A stretch of DNA of 7,773 bases from Actinomycetota bacterium (lineage in GTDB: Bacteria; Actinomycetota; Thermoleophilia; Gaiellales; Gaiellaceae): contig JACDGR010000150.1 in assembly GCA_013821525.1 (NCBI GenBank), positions 1-7,773 of the forward strand. Reading direction: 5' to 3'. The position numbers and the translations under genes are program-made. Of the stretch, positions 1-5,372 are shown piece after piece. Each line of letters starts with the position of its first letter. Position 1 is the stretch's first letter. The notes under the pieces are model-generated. The model had not been told where the DNA came from and ran no database searches. It saw nothing but the letters and a program-made list of their open reading frames with translations.

Positions 1-899
1 GTCGCTGCATGCGTGCGCATGACGTCCTCGCCGGACGCGGCGTGAATCTCGACGGCGCGGCCGCCTTCGAAGCGAACTTCGAGACCGCGCACGATATTTC
101 CCTGGATCTGCAGCGGCAGCGTCGAGCGCACGGTGCCTTCCGTCCGGCGTGCGTCAGGGGTCGTGAAGACCTCCTCGGTGGGCATGTTCGCGACGTGCTT
201 GATTCCCTGTGACTCATCGAGTGCGGACTGCCATTCGGAGTCGGGATGCAGGCCGATCGTCAGATCCGTCCCCGGCCCGCGGTAGCGCAGGTGGTCGAAC
301 CGGCGCTCGTTCAGGGCCGCTGCACGCTGATCCAGGCGCGCGATGTGCTCGCGCCAGGCGGCGACCGGGTCGTCCTCGTCGAGGCGAACGGCAGAGGCGA
401 CGGCCGACCAGAGCCGTTCGACGTCCGGCTCGCCGAACACGGTCTGTGCCCAGCCCTCGGTCGGGTACGCGACGATCGTCCAGTTGCAGCGCCCGTCGGA
501 CAGCTTCAATGACGCTTCGGCGACCTCGCGCATGCGCGCCTTCCCGACACGCTCTCCATCGAGGTCAGAGAAGAGCTCGGGCTCGGGGTTGCCACTGATC
601 GCGCAGAGCGCGCCGCCGAGCTCACCGAGCTTTGTCAGGCGTTCGACGAGCCAGGGCGGCGAATAGCCGAGCTCGCCGTCCGCGGCGCCCTCGATGTGCG
701 CCCTGCGTACGTGCTGGTCGGAGTAGAGAACGTCCACGTACCGCGCGCCCGCCGCATAGGCCTCGCGGGTGATCGCGCGCGCGAGCGGTGCATGCTCGAT
801 CAGGGCGTTGATCCCGAGCGTCTGGCCCGGCTGCAGGTTCAGCCCTACCTGCACCGCGAGGCGCGCGTAAGCGGCGAGTCTCTGATCCGAGGGCGACAC
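1..899 (-). CDS. M29-family metallo-aminopeptidase (AmpS/AmpT/PepS type), C-terminus cut by window edge
   Basis: This is a cytoplasmic metal-dependent exopeptidase that releases N-terminal residues from peptides. The frame is open from GTG at 899 to the left edge (299 codons). It begins V-S-P-S-D-Q-R-L-A-A-Y-A-R-L-A-V-Q, the usual M29 opening, followed by GQTL, AxLIEHAPLARAI, ISGNPEPELFSDLD (about residues 120-133), the AYPTEGWAQ segment and GTDLTIGLHPDSEW. The hallmark NMPTEEVFTTPD lies at about residues 238-249, and its Glu pair (242/243) includes the first metal ligand of the family. The remaining Glu, His, Tyr and Asp ligands fall in the C-terminal 70-110 residues beyond the window, since family members are usually 370-410 residues. 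The GTG is preferred because an in-frame TGA lies three codons upstream and a TATCGT box sits 8 nt before it; no Shine-Dalgarno site is visible. It is divergent from the lipoprotein gene. The family call is near certain; substrate specificity is unknown. Confidence 0.93.
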   Translation of the reverse strand, partial: MSPSDQRLAAYARLAVQVGLNLQPGQTLGINALIEHAPLARAITREAYAAGARYVDVLYSDQHVRRAHIEGAADGELGYSPPWLVERLTKLGELGGALCAISGNPEPELFSDLDGERVGKARMREVAEASLKLSDGRCNWTIVAYPTEGWAQTVFGEPDVERLWSAVASAVRLDEDDPVAAWREHIARLDQRAAALNERRFDHLRYRGPGTDLTIGLHPDSEWQSALDESQGIKHVANMPTEEVFTTPDARRTEGTVRSTLPLQIQGNIVRGLEVRFEGGRAVEIHAASGEDVMRTHAA

Positions 900-907
900 G
901 GCGGCTC

Positions 908-913
908 ACGATA
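908..913 (-). promoter_or_regulatory. -10 element TATCGT of the aminopeptidase gene, leaderless spacing
   Basis: On the minus strand TATCGT is followed by exactly 8 nt and then the GTG start. With the usual 6-8 nt from -10 to the transcription start, the mRNA would begin at or next to the start codon. There is no purine-rich ribosome binding site and no convincing -35 box. The same arrangement precedes the genes at 960 and 2537, which is the main support. Confidence 0.5.
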
Positions 914-914
914 G

Positions 915-934
915 CCACCAGGTGGGGCCTGGCC
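915..934. promoter_or_regulatory. Two adjacent odd-centred palindromes between divergent promoters
   Basis: CCACC-A-GGTGG (915-925) is followed directly by GGCC-T-GGCC (926-934). They lie between the minus-strand -10 at 908-913 and the plus-strand -10 at 946-951, where the -35 regions of both promoters would overlap. This could be a shared operator, but GC-rich DNA yields short palindromes easily and no regulator gene is adjacent. Confidence 0.25.
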
Positions 935-945
935 GGTGATCCCCG

Positions 946-951
946 TAGACT
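946..951 (+). promoter_or_regulatory. -10 element TAGACT of the lipoprotein gene, leaderless spacing
   Basis: TAGACT ends exactly 8 nt before the GTG at 960. No Shine-Dalgarno site lies between them. The geometry is the same as for the genes starting at 899 and 2537. Confidence 0.5.
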
Positions 952-959
952 GACCCGCC

Positions 960-1334
960 GTGAGACTGCTGCCCGTTCTCCTCCTGATCGCGATCCTAGC
1001 CGCCTCCTGCGGCGGAAGTGGGCAGTCCGTTTCGACTCTAGGGACGACCCGTTCGTGTCTGACGAAGGACGGTGTCCGGCTCGGCGGCACACTCGATTTC
1101 GTCGCCACGACCGCGACCGGCGGTGCGTTGAAGGCGAATCTGGCGACGAATGTCGTCACGGTCGTCTTCGGGCAGACGGCGGCGGACGCGGACAACATCG
1201 ACCAGGCCTACCGACGGTTTCGCTCCGCGAACGTCGGGATCGACGACGTGCTTCGCCAGCAGGGCAATGCCGTGATGCTCTGGCACGAGCATCCGTCTGA
1301 CGCGGACATCGCGCGCATCACGCGCTGCCTCTGA
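960..1334 (+). CDS. Small predicted lipoprotein of unknown function
   Basis: This 124-residue protein is probably exported and lipid-anchored. It opens MRLLPVLLLIAILAASCGGSG: a short basic start, a hydrophobic core, and a lipobox-like AAS-Cys17 with Gly after the Cys. The -3 residue is Ala rather than the usual Leu/Val, so the lipobox is imperfect. The mature part is polar, with a Thr/Ala/Val-rich middle (residues about 48-70) and a C-terminal region, DAYRRFRSANVGIDDVLR-like in character, containing charged helices. Two more cysteines (33 and 123, the latter next to last) could form a disulfide. I do not recognise a domain. The GTG start is supported by the signal peptide beginning there and by the -10 box 8 nt upstream. 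The gene converges on ctaG with 22 nt between the stops; a hairpin overlaps its stop codon. A link to cytochrome oxidase assembly is conceivable but not shown. Confidence 0.75.
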   Translation: MRLLPVLLLIAILAASCGGSGQSVSTLGTTRSCLTKDGVRLGGTLDFVATTATGGALKANLATNVVTVVFGQTAADADNIDQAYRRFRSANVGIDDVLRQQGNAVMLWHEHPSDADIARITRCL

Positions 1335-1351
1335 GAGACACCTGGTCTCTC
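1333..1351. terminator. Bidirectional terminator-like hairpin between convergent genes
   Basis: GAGAGAC and GTCTCTC form a perfect 7-bp stem around the 5-nt loop ACCTG, extendable by a T-G pair. It overlaps the last bases of the lipoprotein stop codon and lies 5 nt beyond the ctaG stop on the other strand. Neither strand has a T-tract, so this would be an I-shaped terminator of the kind common in high-GC genomes. Confidence 0.5.
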
Positions 1352-1356
1352 GACCG

Positions 1357-2103
1357 TCATGCCTCCTCGGCAAGGAAGCGTCTGAACCAGAAGACGAAGA
1401 TCGCGAACAGCACGATTGCCTGTTCGCTCGCCATCGTCACACCGGCGATCTCCTGGTCGGCAAGTGGGCCGAGCCCCCACACGCGGGTCGAGACGTGCTC
1501 GTAGAACGGGTAGATGGGGCGCGGGAGGAGGGCCAGCAGCAGGCCGAGCGGTGAGGCGAGCACGAACGCTGCGAAGGCGTAGGCGGCACGGGCACCGGAG
1601 GGGAGCCGGCGCGGCACATCCTGGAGCAGCGGCCACCAGACGATCACTCCGGTCGCGAAGTAGCAGGCGTGCTCCACGTGGATCAGCCACGCAGCCTGGC
1701 CGTCGAGTGCCGCGTCGTAGATCACGGGCACGTGCCACGCGAAGTAGTTCGCGAGCCAGATCGGCAGAGCGAGCGCAGGGTGCGACGCGGCGCGCCACGG
1801 GGCGGCGCGCGCGAGGGTGGCAGCCATCGGCGCCGAGATGCCGAGCACCGCGAGGAGCGGCGCCCACTCGGCGAGGATCACGTTCTGCAGGAGGTGGGCC
1901 GTCAGGAGGTAGTGGAGCCCCAGGTGGTGCAGCGGCGTCCAGAAGGCGACGGCGAGCATTCCCATCGCGCCGGCCCAACAACCGATCCGCCAACGCGGCG
2001 CCCCGAGGCGTCCAACGGCGAAGAGGTAGAGGAGCGAGAGAGCCGGCACGACGACGGTCGTGTCGACGTCGGCCTGCCACGCATACGGAGAGGTGGCGAC
2101 CAC
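1357..2103 (-). CDS. ctaG: CtaG-type (caa3) cytochrome c oxidase assembly membrane protein
   Basis: This is an integral membrane factor required, by family knowledge from Bacillus CtaG, for forming active caa3-type cytochrome oxidase. It is unrelated to the alphaproteobacterial Cox11 also called CtaG. The 248 residues hold about six or seven hydrophobic spans (roughly 15-30, 42-58, 63-92, 108-122, 143-160, 173-194, 226-242). Family signatures are the N-terminal YAWQADV (7-13), H70-LLQ, EWAPLL (79-84), FAWHVPVIYDAAL (121-133), IHVEH (141-145) and LADQEIAG (214-221). The conserved histidines 70, 124, 142 and 145 are plausible copper or heme-related ligands. The GTG at 2103 is the only usable start: the next in-frame Met is residue 48, and an in-frame TGA lies upstream inside the tRNA-Gly gene. 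No Shine-Dalgarno site exists, because the mature tRNA 3' end is only 4 nt away. No oxidase subunit genes are in the window. Confidence 0.88.
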   Translation of the reverse strand: MVATSPYAWQADVDTTVVVPALSLLYLFAVGRLGAPRWRIGCWAGAMGMLAVAFWTPLHHLGLHYLLTAHLLQNVILAEWAPLLAVLGISAPMAATLARAAPWRAASHPALALPIWLANYFAWHVPVIYDAALDGQAAWLIHVEHACYFATGVIVWWPLLQDVPRRLPSGARAAYAFAAFVLASPLGLLLALLPRPIYPFYEHVSTRVWGLGPLADQEIAGVTMASEQAIVLFAIFVFWFRRFLAEEA

Positions 2104-2107
2104 CGAG

Positions 2108-2179
<72 letters not shown>

Positions 2180-2189
2180 ACGCCGCACT

Positions 2190-2195
2190 AGGGTA
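2190..2195 (-). promoter_or_regulatory. -10 element TACCCT of tRNA-Gly (and probably ctaG)
   Basis: TACCCT lies 11 nt before the tRNA-Gly 5' end on the minus strand. No clear -35 hexamer is present. It matches the TANNNT pattern before the other four tRNAs. Because no separate promoter can fit between the tRNA and ctaG, this element probably drives both. Confidence 0.45.
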
Positions 2196-2201
2196 GCCAC
2201 G

Positions 2202-2237
2202 CGGACGTCCGGAAGGCGTGTTGGAGGCTGAGCCTTC
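2202..2237. other. Palindrome and hairpin between the 98-residue gene and tRNA-Gly
   Basis: Read on the minus strand after the stop at 2241, GAAGGC (2232-2237) pairs with GCCTTC (2212-2217) around a 14-nt loop. This is a weak terminator candidate without a U-tail. Next to it is the perfect 10-bp palindrome CGGACGTCCG (2202-2211), which falls in the spacer between the -35 and -10 positions of the tRNA-Gly promoter. Confidence 0.3.
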
Positions 2238-2240
2238 TCT

Positions 2241-2537
2241 TTAGCGGAGGCGATCGGCGAACGGCTCGAGCTCGTTCGCATGCAGGCCGATCTCGCCGGC
2301 CTCGATCGCCGCCTTCACCTCGCGTGCGAGCTCCAGGCCCTCCGAGGTCTGCTCCGGCTCGAGCACCGTGCTCAGCGTTGCGACGACGGCGTCTCCCTCG
2401 TGCAGTTGGATGTCGACGGTCGTCAGCTGGGTCTTGTCGTCGATGTAGGGATCGTCCGGCACGCCGACCCAAACGGTCACCGTCCCGCCGCCCGGCAGGG
2501 TGGCATGCTCGACGACCGGGCTTCCGCGGAGCGACAT
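2241..2537 (-). CDS. Conserved-looking hypothetical protein, 98 residues
   Basis: I do not recognise this protein. It is acidic and soluble, with no signal peptide or membrane segment. It begins MSLRGSPVVEHATLPGGG. The segments TVTVWVGVPD (about 19-28), LTTVDIQLHEG (about 38-48) and AVVATLSTVLEPE (about 50-62) look like three beta strands with connecting turns. They are followed by a helix, SEGLELAREVKAAIEAGEI (about 65-83), and a short acidic C-terminus. The alternation of hydrophobic residues and the strong third-position G/C bias support real coding. A longer reading from 2624 is possible, but its extra 29 residues are basic and featureless. The ATG at 2537 has a TAGCCT box exactly 8 nt upstream, so it was chosen. 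The gene is divergent from the AI-2E transporter gene with 46 nt between starts, so shared regulation is possible but unproven. Confidence 0.72.
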   Translation of the reverse strand: MSLRGSPVVEHATLPGGGTVTVWVGVPDDPYIDDKTQLTTVDIQLHEGDAVVATLSTVLEPEQTSEGLELAREVKAAIEAGEIGLHANELEPFADRLR

Positions 2538-2545
2538 CTGATCGG

Positions 2546-2551
2546 AGGCTA
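2546..2551 (-). promoter_or_regulatory. -10 element TAGCCT of the 98-residue gene, leaderless spacing
   Basis: On the minus strand TAGCCT is followed by 8 nt (CCGATCAG) and then ATG. No Shine-Dalgarno site is present. It is the third gene in the window with this exact spacing, and the element decides the start chosen for the CDS. Confidence 0.5.
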
Positions 2552-2583
2552 ACAACGTCCGACCCCGACGCGATGCTCCTACG

Positions 2584-3684
2584 GTGACGCCCGAGCAGCG
2601 CGTAGTCGATCTGCGCCCGCGCACGATCCTCCGGGTTCTCCTGATCGTGCTCGCCGTCGCGGGCGTGCTCGAGGTGATCTGGATCGCGCGGCACGTGCTC
2701 GTGTGGGTGGTGATTGCGTTGTTCCTTGCGCTCGCGCTCGATCCCCTGGTCGGCTGGCTCCAGCGCAGGACGCGGCTCGGGCGCGGGCTCGCGATCGGCC
2801 TCGCCTACCTGCTGCTCCTGATCGTGATCGTCGGCGCCGGAGCGACCTTCGCACCGAAGCTCGTCAACGAGGTGAACGGCTTCGTCCAGGCCCTACCCGA
2901 CTACGTCCACGACGTCACGCACGGCCGCGGGCGGCTCGGCTTCCTGGAGACGAAGTACCACGTCGTCGAGAAGGTGCGCAAGCAGGTCAAGGACGGGGGC
3001 GCGACGAAGGTGCTCGGCCTCTCCGGCGCCGCGCTCAGCGTCACGAAGAGCGTGATCACGATCATCGCAGCGACCGTGACGATCGTCTTTCTCACCTTCT
3101 TCATGCTGCTCGAGGGCGGTGCGTGGATGGAGCGCTTCTACGGGCTCCTGCCGGAACGCTCGCAACCTCGCTGGCGGCGCGTTGGGCACGACATCTACAA
3201 GACGGTCGGCGGCTACGTCACCGGGAACATCCTGATCAGCCTGATCGCAGGCGTGTCCGCGACCGTCGTCCTCCTGATCATGGGAGTCCCGTACGCGGTC
3301 GCGCTCGGCCTGCTCGTCGCGATCCTCGACCTGATCCCGCTGGCAGGGGCGATGGTCGCGGGCGTCGTGGTCGTGCTAGTTGCATTCCTGCACAGCGTTC
3401 CCGCGGGAATCATCGTCGCGATCTTCGTGATCACCTACCAGCAGCTCGAGAATCACTTCCTCCAGCCGGTGATCTACGGGCGCACCGTTCAACTCTCCCC
3501 GCTCGTCGTTCTCATCTCGGTACTTGTCGGCGCGGAGCTCGCGGGAGTCCTCGGTGCCCTCGCGGCGATCCCGGTCGCGGGGGCGATCCAGGTGGTCGTG
3601 CGCGACCAGCTGGCGCACCGCCGCACCGGTGTGCTCTCGGCGCCAATTGCCGGAGGGGTAGCCAGACCGGCCCAGACGGAGTAG
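2584..3684 (+). CDS. AI-2E family transporter (PF01594-type permease)
   Basis: This is a polytopic inner-membrane protein of the AI-2E family, whose members include the proposed autoinducer-2 exporter TqsA and Na+/H+ antiporters; the substrate cannot be inferred here. The 366 residues match the family's usual 340-390. Hydrophobic spans lie near 14-34, 37-53, 68-90, 153-177, 212-234, 237-268, 273-288 and 305-340. A soluble loop of about 60 residues (91-152) sits between the third and fourth, as expected. Signatures are LALALDPLVGWLQRR (48-62), LDLIPLAGA (248-256), YQQLENHFLQPVIYGRTV (285-302) and LSPLVVLISVLVG (304-316), followed by GxLGALAAIPVAG. A second copy of the protein fold or an accessory domain is absent. 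The GTG start has no Shine-Dalgarno site. It overlaps, as GTGA, the stop of a 4-codon ATG reading frame at 2573. A weak GATGCT (2572-2577) is the best -10 candidate. Confidence 0.92.
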   Translation: MTPEQRVVDLRPRTILRVLLIVLAVAGVLEVIWIARHVLVWVVIALFLALALDPLVGWLQRRTRLGRGLAIGLAYLLLLIVIVGAGATFAPKLVNEVNGFVQALPDYVHDVTHGRGRLGFLETKYHVVEKVRKQVKDGGATKVLGLSGAALSVTKSVITIIAATVTIVFLTFFMLLEGGAWMERFYGLLPERSQPRWRRVGHDIYKTVGGYVTGNILISLIAGVSATVVLLIMGVPYAVALGLLVAILDLIPLAGAMVAGVVVVLVAFLHSVPAGIIVAIFVITYQQLENHFLQPVIYGRTVQLSPLVVLISVLVGAELAGVLGALAAIPVAGAIQVVVRDQLAHRRTGVLSAPIAGGVARPAQTE

Positions 3685-3715
3685 GTTCGTCCCTCGCGGG
3701 TTAGGTCATGCGGCC

Positions 3716-3745
3716 TTGCAACGGTGTGTCCCACCGGTATTGCAA
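3716..3745. promoter_or_regulatory. Inverted repeat before the CAP-domain gene
   Basis: TTGCAA-CGGTG (3716-3726), a 5-nt spacer and CACCG-GTA-TTGCAA (3732-3745) form an interrupted inverted repeat with a 3-nt bulge. Both arms begin or end with the self-complementary TTGCAA. It follows the AI-2E stop by 31 nt and ends just before the ATG at 3747. The left TTGCAA and TATTGC (3738-3743) are also 16 nt apart, like weak -35 and -10 boxes. It could be an operator, a promoter or a terminator without a U-tail. Confidence 0.35.
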
Positions 3746-3746
3746 G

Positions 3747-4337
3747 ATGCCCCGAACGAAGGATGGCGCGATCGAGGTGGAAGCCGATGGTTACCGGGTG
3801 GGCCGGGGCGTTCAACTCGTCATCTTCGCTGCGCTTGCCGCCGCGGTTGCAGCACTCACCGTGCCGAGCACCGCGTCGTCGTCTCCGGCTCAGTCGCAGC
3901 GGGGGCTGTCGTCCCTCGAGTCAGGCGTCCTCCGCGAGCTGAACGAGACGCGTGCGGAGCATCATCTGCCCGCGTTGAGACTGAGTTTTCGCCTGACCGC
4001 CGCTGCCGACGAGCATTCACAGGAGATGGGCGCGGACGGCTACTTCGAGCACACCTCGTTCGACGGGACTTCCTTCTGGAAGCGGATCGACCACTGGTAC
4101 AGCGCCGGCGGGTACGGCTTCTGGTCGGTCGGTGAGAACCTGCTCTGGTCGTCGCCGGAGGTCGATCCGGCCGGCGCCTTGAAGCTCTGGATGGCCTCGC
4201 CCGAGCATCGCGCGAACATCCTGACCGCCAGGTGGCGCGACATCGGCATCTCCGCTGTGCACCTCGCGGCAGGACCCGGTGCTTTCCACGATCAGCCGGT
4301 CACCATCATCACCACCGACTTCGGCGTCCGGCACTAG
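3747..4337 (+). CDS. Secreted or membrane-anchored CAP/SCP-domain protein
   Basis: This is a bacterial member of the CAP superfamily (SCP/PR-1-like, PF00188; YkwD-like), exported and of unknown biochemical role. Counting from ATG 3747 (196 residues), an N-terminal hydrophobic stretch VQLVIFAALAAAVAALTV (about 22-39) is followed by Ser/Ala-rich STASSSP, fitting a signal peptide or anchor. The CAP domain runs from about 58 to the end: LNETRAEHHLPAL, AADEHSQEMGADGYFEH, VGENLLW, WMASPEHRANIL, then W-RDIGISAVH and a final ITTDFG strand. His102, Glu130 and His154 are the conserved cavity residues. The start is uncertain: ATG 3708 reads through the inverted repeat, while GTG 3777 and GTG 3798 would give a shorter, more normal n-region. 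No good Shine-Dalgarno site supports any of them. It stands alone between the transporter and tRNA-Arg. The domain call is secure; the exact start is not. Confidence 0.88.
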   Translation: MPRTKDGAIEVEADGYRVGRGVQLVIFAALAAAVAALTVPSTASSSPAQSQRGLSSLESGVLRELNETRAEHHLPALRLSFRLTAAADEHSQEMGADGYFEHTSFDGTSFWKRIDHWYSAGGYGFWSVGENLLWSSPEVDPAGALKLWMASPEHRANILTARWRDIGISAVHLAAGPGAFHDQPVTIITTDFGVRH

Positions 4338-4349
4338 CGGCCGTGATCC

Positions 4350-4366
4350 CCCGGCTACGCTCCGGG
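4350..4366 (+). other. Hairpin over the tRNA-Arg(TCT) promoter, possible CAP-gene terminator
   Basis: CCCGG (4350-4354) and CCGGG (4362-4366) pair around the 7-nt loop CTACGCT, which contains the -10 box of the downstream tRNA. It starts 12 nt after the CAP-gene stop codon. There is no T-tract, so a termination role is only a possibility. Confidence 0.25.
4356..4361 (+). promoter_or_regulatory. -10 element TACGCT of tRNA-Arg(TCT)
   Basis: TACGCT ends 9 nt before the tRNA 5' end. No recognisable -35 hexamer stands 17 nt upstream. The same hexamer occurs before tRNA-Leu (6712-6717), which supports it. Confidence 0.45.
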
Positions 4367-4370
4367 TCGG

Positions 4371-4443
4371 GCGCCCGTAGCTCAGTGGACAGAGCGACGG
4401 CCTTCTAAGCCGTTGGTCGGAGGTTCGAATCCTCCCGGGCGCA
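4371..4443 (+). tRNA. tRNA-Arg, anticodon TCT
   Basis: A 73-nt cloverleaf. The acceptor is GCGCCCG/CGGGCGC, the D-arm GCTC/GAGC, the anticodon stem ACGGC/GCCGT with loop CTTCTAA (TCT at 34-36), the variable loop 5 nt, and the T-arm GGAGG/CCTCC with loop TTCGAAT. The discriminator is A and CCA is not encoded. It decodes the AGA/AGG arginine codons, which should be rare in a genome this GC-rich. Confidence 0.97.
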
Positions 4444-4496
4444 CCTCTGGTGCGAGCACGCAGGCGGCTGGCGCCGGAGCGCGCACCCTGGAACCG

Positions 4497-5216
4497 CTAG
4501 CCGGCCGGCAGCGTCACCGTTTCGACCACGGTCTCTGTGACGGTCTGCAAGACCGTCTGGGTGATCGTCTCGGCCGGCAGAGTTCGCGTGATCGTCTCGG
4601 CCGGCAGAGTGCGCGTGACCGTCTCGTTATTCGTGACAGTCACCGGAACGGTTTCCGTGCGGGTGTTGACGACCGTGACGGTGTTCTCGTTGACCACCGT
4701 GCGCGAGTCCGTGATCACGGCGGTCTGGGTCTGCGTTTGGGTCTGTGTCTGTGTCTGGGTTCGAACCGTCGTCGTCGGGACGAGGCGCGTCTCGACGAGC
4801 GTCCGCGTCTTGCCGTTCACGGTCACGACCCGCCGCTTGACGACCGGGACGAGCCGCACGACCCTCCGCTGGACGACGCGCACGCTGCCCGGAGTCGTGA
4901 TCACCTGGGTGTCGCGCACCGTTTGGTACGCGGTGCTGGGCCGGAGGAAGACCCGCCGGATCACCGGGACGCGTTTGACGACGGTCTTCCCGTGCTCGCG
5001 GACGGTCACGAGCTTCTGCACGGTCGTCTCGAACGTGTACGCGTCGGTCTGGGAAGGAGCGGCGTTCGCGCGAGCGAGCCGATCGGCGGCGATGTACCCC
5101 CCGCCGAGCACGAGAACGATGAACAACAAGGCGCCGAGCGCCTTCGCCTCACGGGGAGCCTGCGCCTGCCACCACCAACGCCAGAACCCGGCTTCCCGCC
5201 AGTGCTCACGGATCAT
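4497..5216 (-). CDS. Single-pass membrane protein with Thr/Val-rich and TQ-repeat external domain
   Basis: I do not recognise the family. The 239 residues divide into three parts. The N-terminus MIREHWREAGFWRWWW is Trp/Arg-rich (five Trp in 16 residues) and, by the positive-inside rule, cytoplasmic. One membrane span follows (about 26-46, ALGALLFIVLVLGGGYIAA). The rest is a Thr/Val/Arg-rich exterior domain of about 190 residues with no Cys. It includes basic Val-rich strands (residues 111-131), a strict Thr-Gln tract from 153 to 165 (seven Thr, six Gln), and 9-residue repeats ETVTRTLPA (198-206), ETITRTLPA (207-215) and ETITQTVLQ (216-224), with ETVTLPAG at the end. Such Thr-rich stretches may be O-glycosylated or span the wall; this is inference. 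GGGAG 5 nt before the ATG fixes the start. The gene stands alone. The opposite strand also has long open frames, but they lack ribosome binding sites and only mirror the repeats. Confidence 0.8.
   Translation of the reverse strand: MIREHWREAGFWRWWWQAQAPREAKALGALLFIVLVLGGGYIAADRLARANAAPSQTDAYTFETTVQKLVTVREHGKTVVKRVPVIRRVFLRPSTAYQTVRDTQVITTPGSVRVVQRRVVRLVPVVKRRVVTVNGKTRTLVETRLVPTTTVRTQTQTQTQTQTQTAVITDSRTVVNENTVTVVNTRTETVPVTVTNNETVTRTLPAETITRTLPAETITQTVLQTVTETVVETVTLPAG
4561..4614 (-). repeat. 27-bp tandem repeat, two near-identical copies
   Basis: Copies at 4561-4587 and 4588-4614 differ at one base (AGTTCGC against AGTGCGC on the plus strand). A third, diverged copy starts at 4615. The unit keeps frame and encodes nine residues of the ETITRTLPA type in the membrane protein, so repeat number could vary without breaking the gene. 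Confidence 0.85.
4722..4760 (-). repeat. Hexanucleotide tract encoding the Thr-Gln repeat
   Basis: Alternating Thr (ACC, ACG, ACA) and Gln (CAG, one CAA) codons run for 13 residues. The mixed synonymous codons show that the dipeptide pattern, not just the DNA repeat, has been maintained for some time. Confidence 0.8.
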
Positions 5217-5221
5217 CTGCT

Positions 5222-5226
5222 CTCCC
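5222..5226 (-). promoter_or_regulatory. Ribosome binding site GGGAG of the Thr/TQ-repeat membrane protein gene
   Basis: On the minus strand GGGAG, within AAAGGGAGAGCAG, lies 5 nt before the ATG at 5216. It is a standard Shine-Dalgarno match and settles both strand and start. A TACCGT box (5283-5288) about 66 nt upstream is a possible -10 for this gene. Confidence 0.6.
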
Positions 5227-5372
5227 TTTGTCCCCTGCCGCTTGTCCTCTCGAGGCGCCGCCCCTAACGACGCTCCTCTCTGACGGTAGCGCGATTCTCG
5301 GGTTTGGCTAGAGGATCCCGCCCGATTTGCCGAAGGAGAGCGTGTGATGCCATTGTCGAATTGGAGCCAGAC

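Noticed and set aside
622..1198. Minus-strand frames at 622-1092 and 845-1198
   Set aside because: Both overlap the verified aminopeptidase and lipoprotein frames and have no recognisable content.
2703..3704. Plus-strand frame of 333 codons within the AI-2E gene
   Set aside because: Shadow in a +1 frame with Arg-rich low-complexity product; the AI-2E frame has family motifs throughout.
4441..4491. Possible terminator or attachment site after tRNA-Arg(TCT)
   Set aside because: Only a loose GGTGCG/CGCACC pairing with a loop of more than 20 nt, no T-tract, and no duplicated tRNA 3' end seen nearby.
4561..4614. CRISPR-like repeat array
   Set aside because: The copies are directly adjacent without spacers, keep reading frame and encode a peptide repeat.
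4413..5283. Two long plus-strand frames (4413-5267 and 4537-5283) opposite the Thr/TQ-repeat gene
   Set aside because: They begin inside or near tRNA-Arg or without a ribosome binding site, and their repeats are only the mirror of the minus-strand repeats. The minus frame has a Shine-Dalgarno site and a membrane span.
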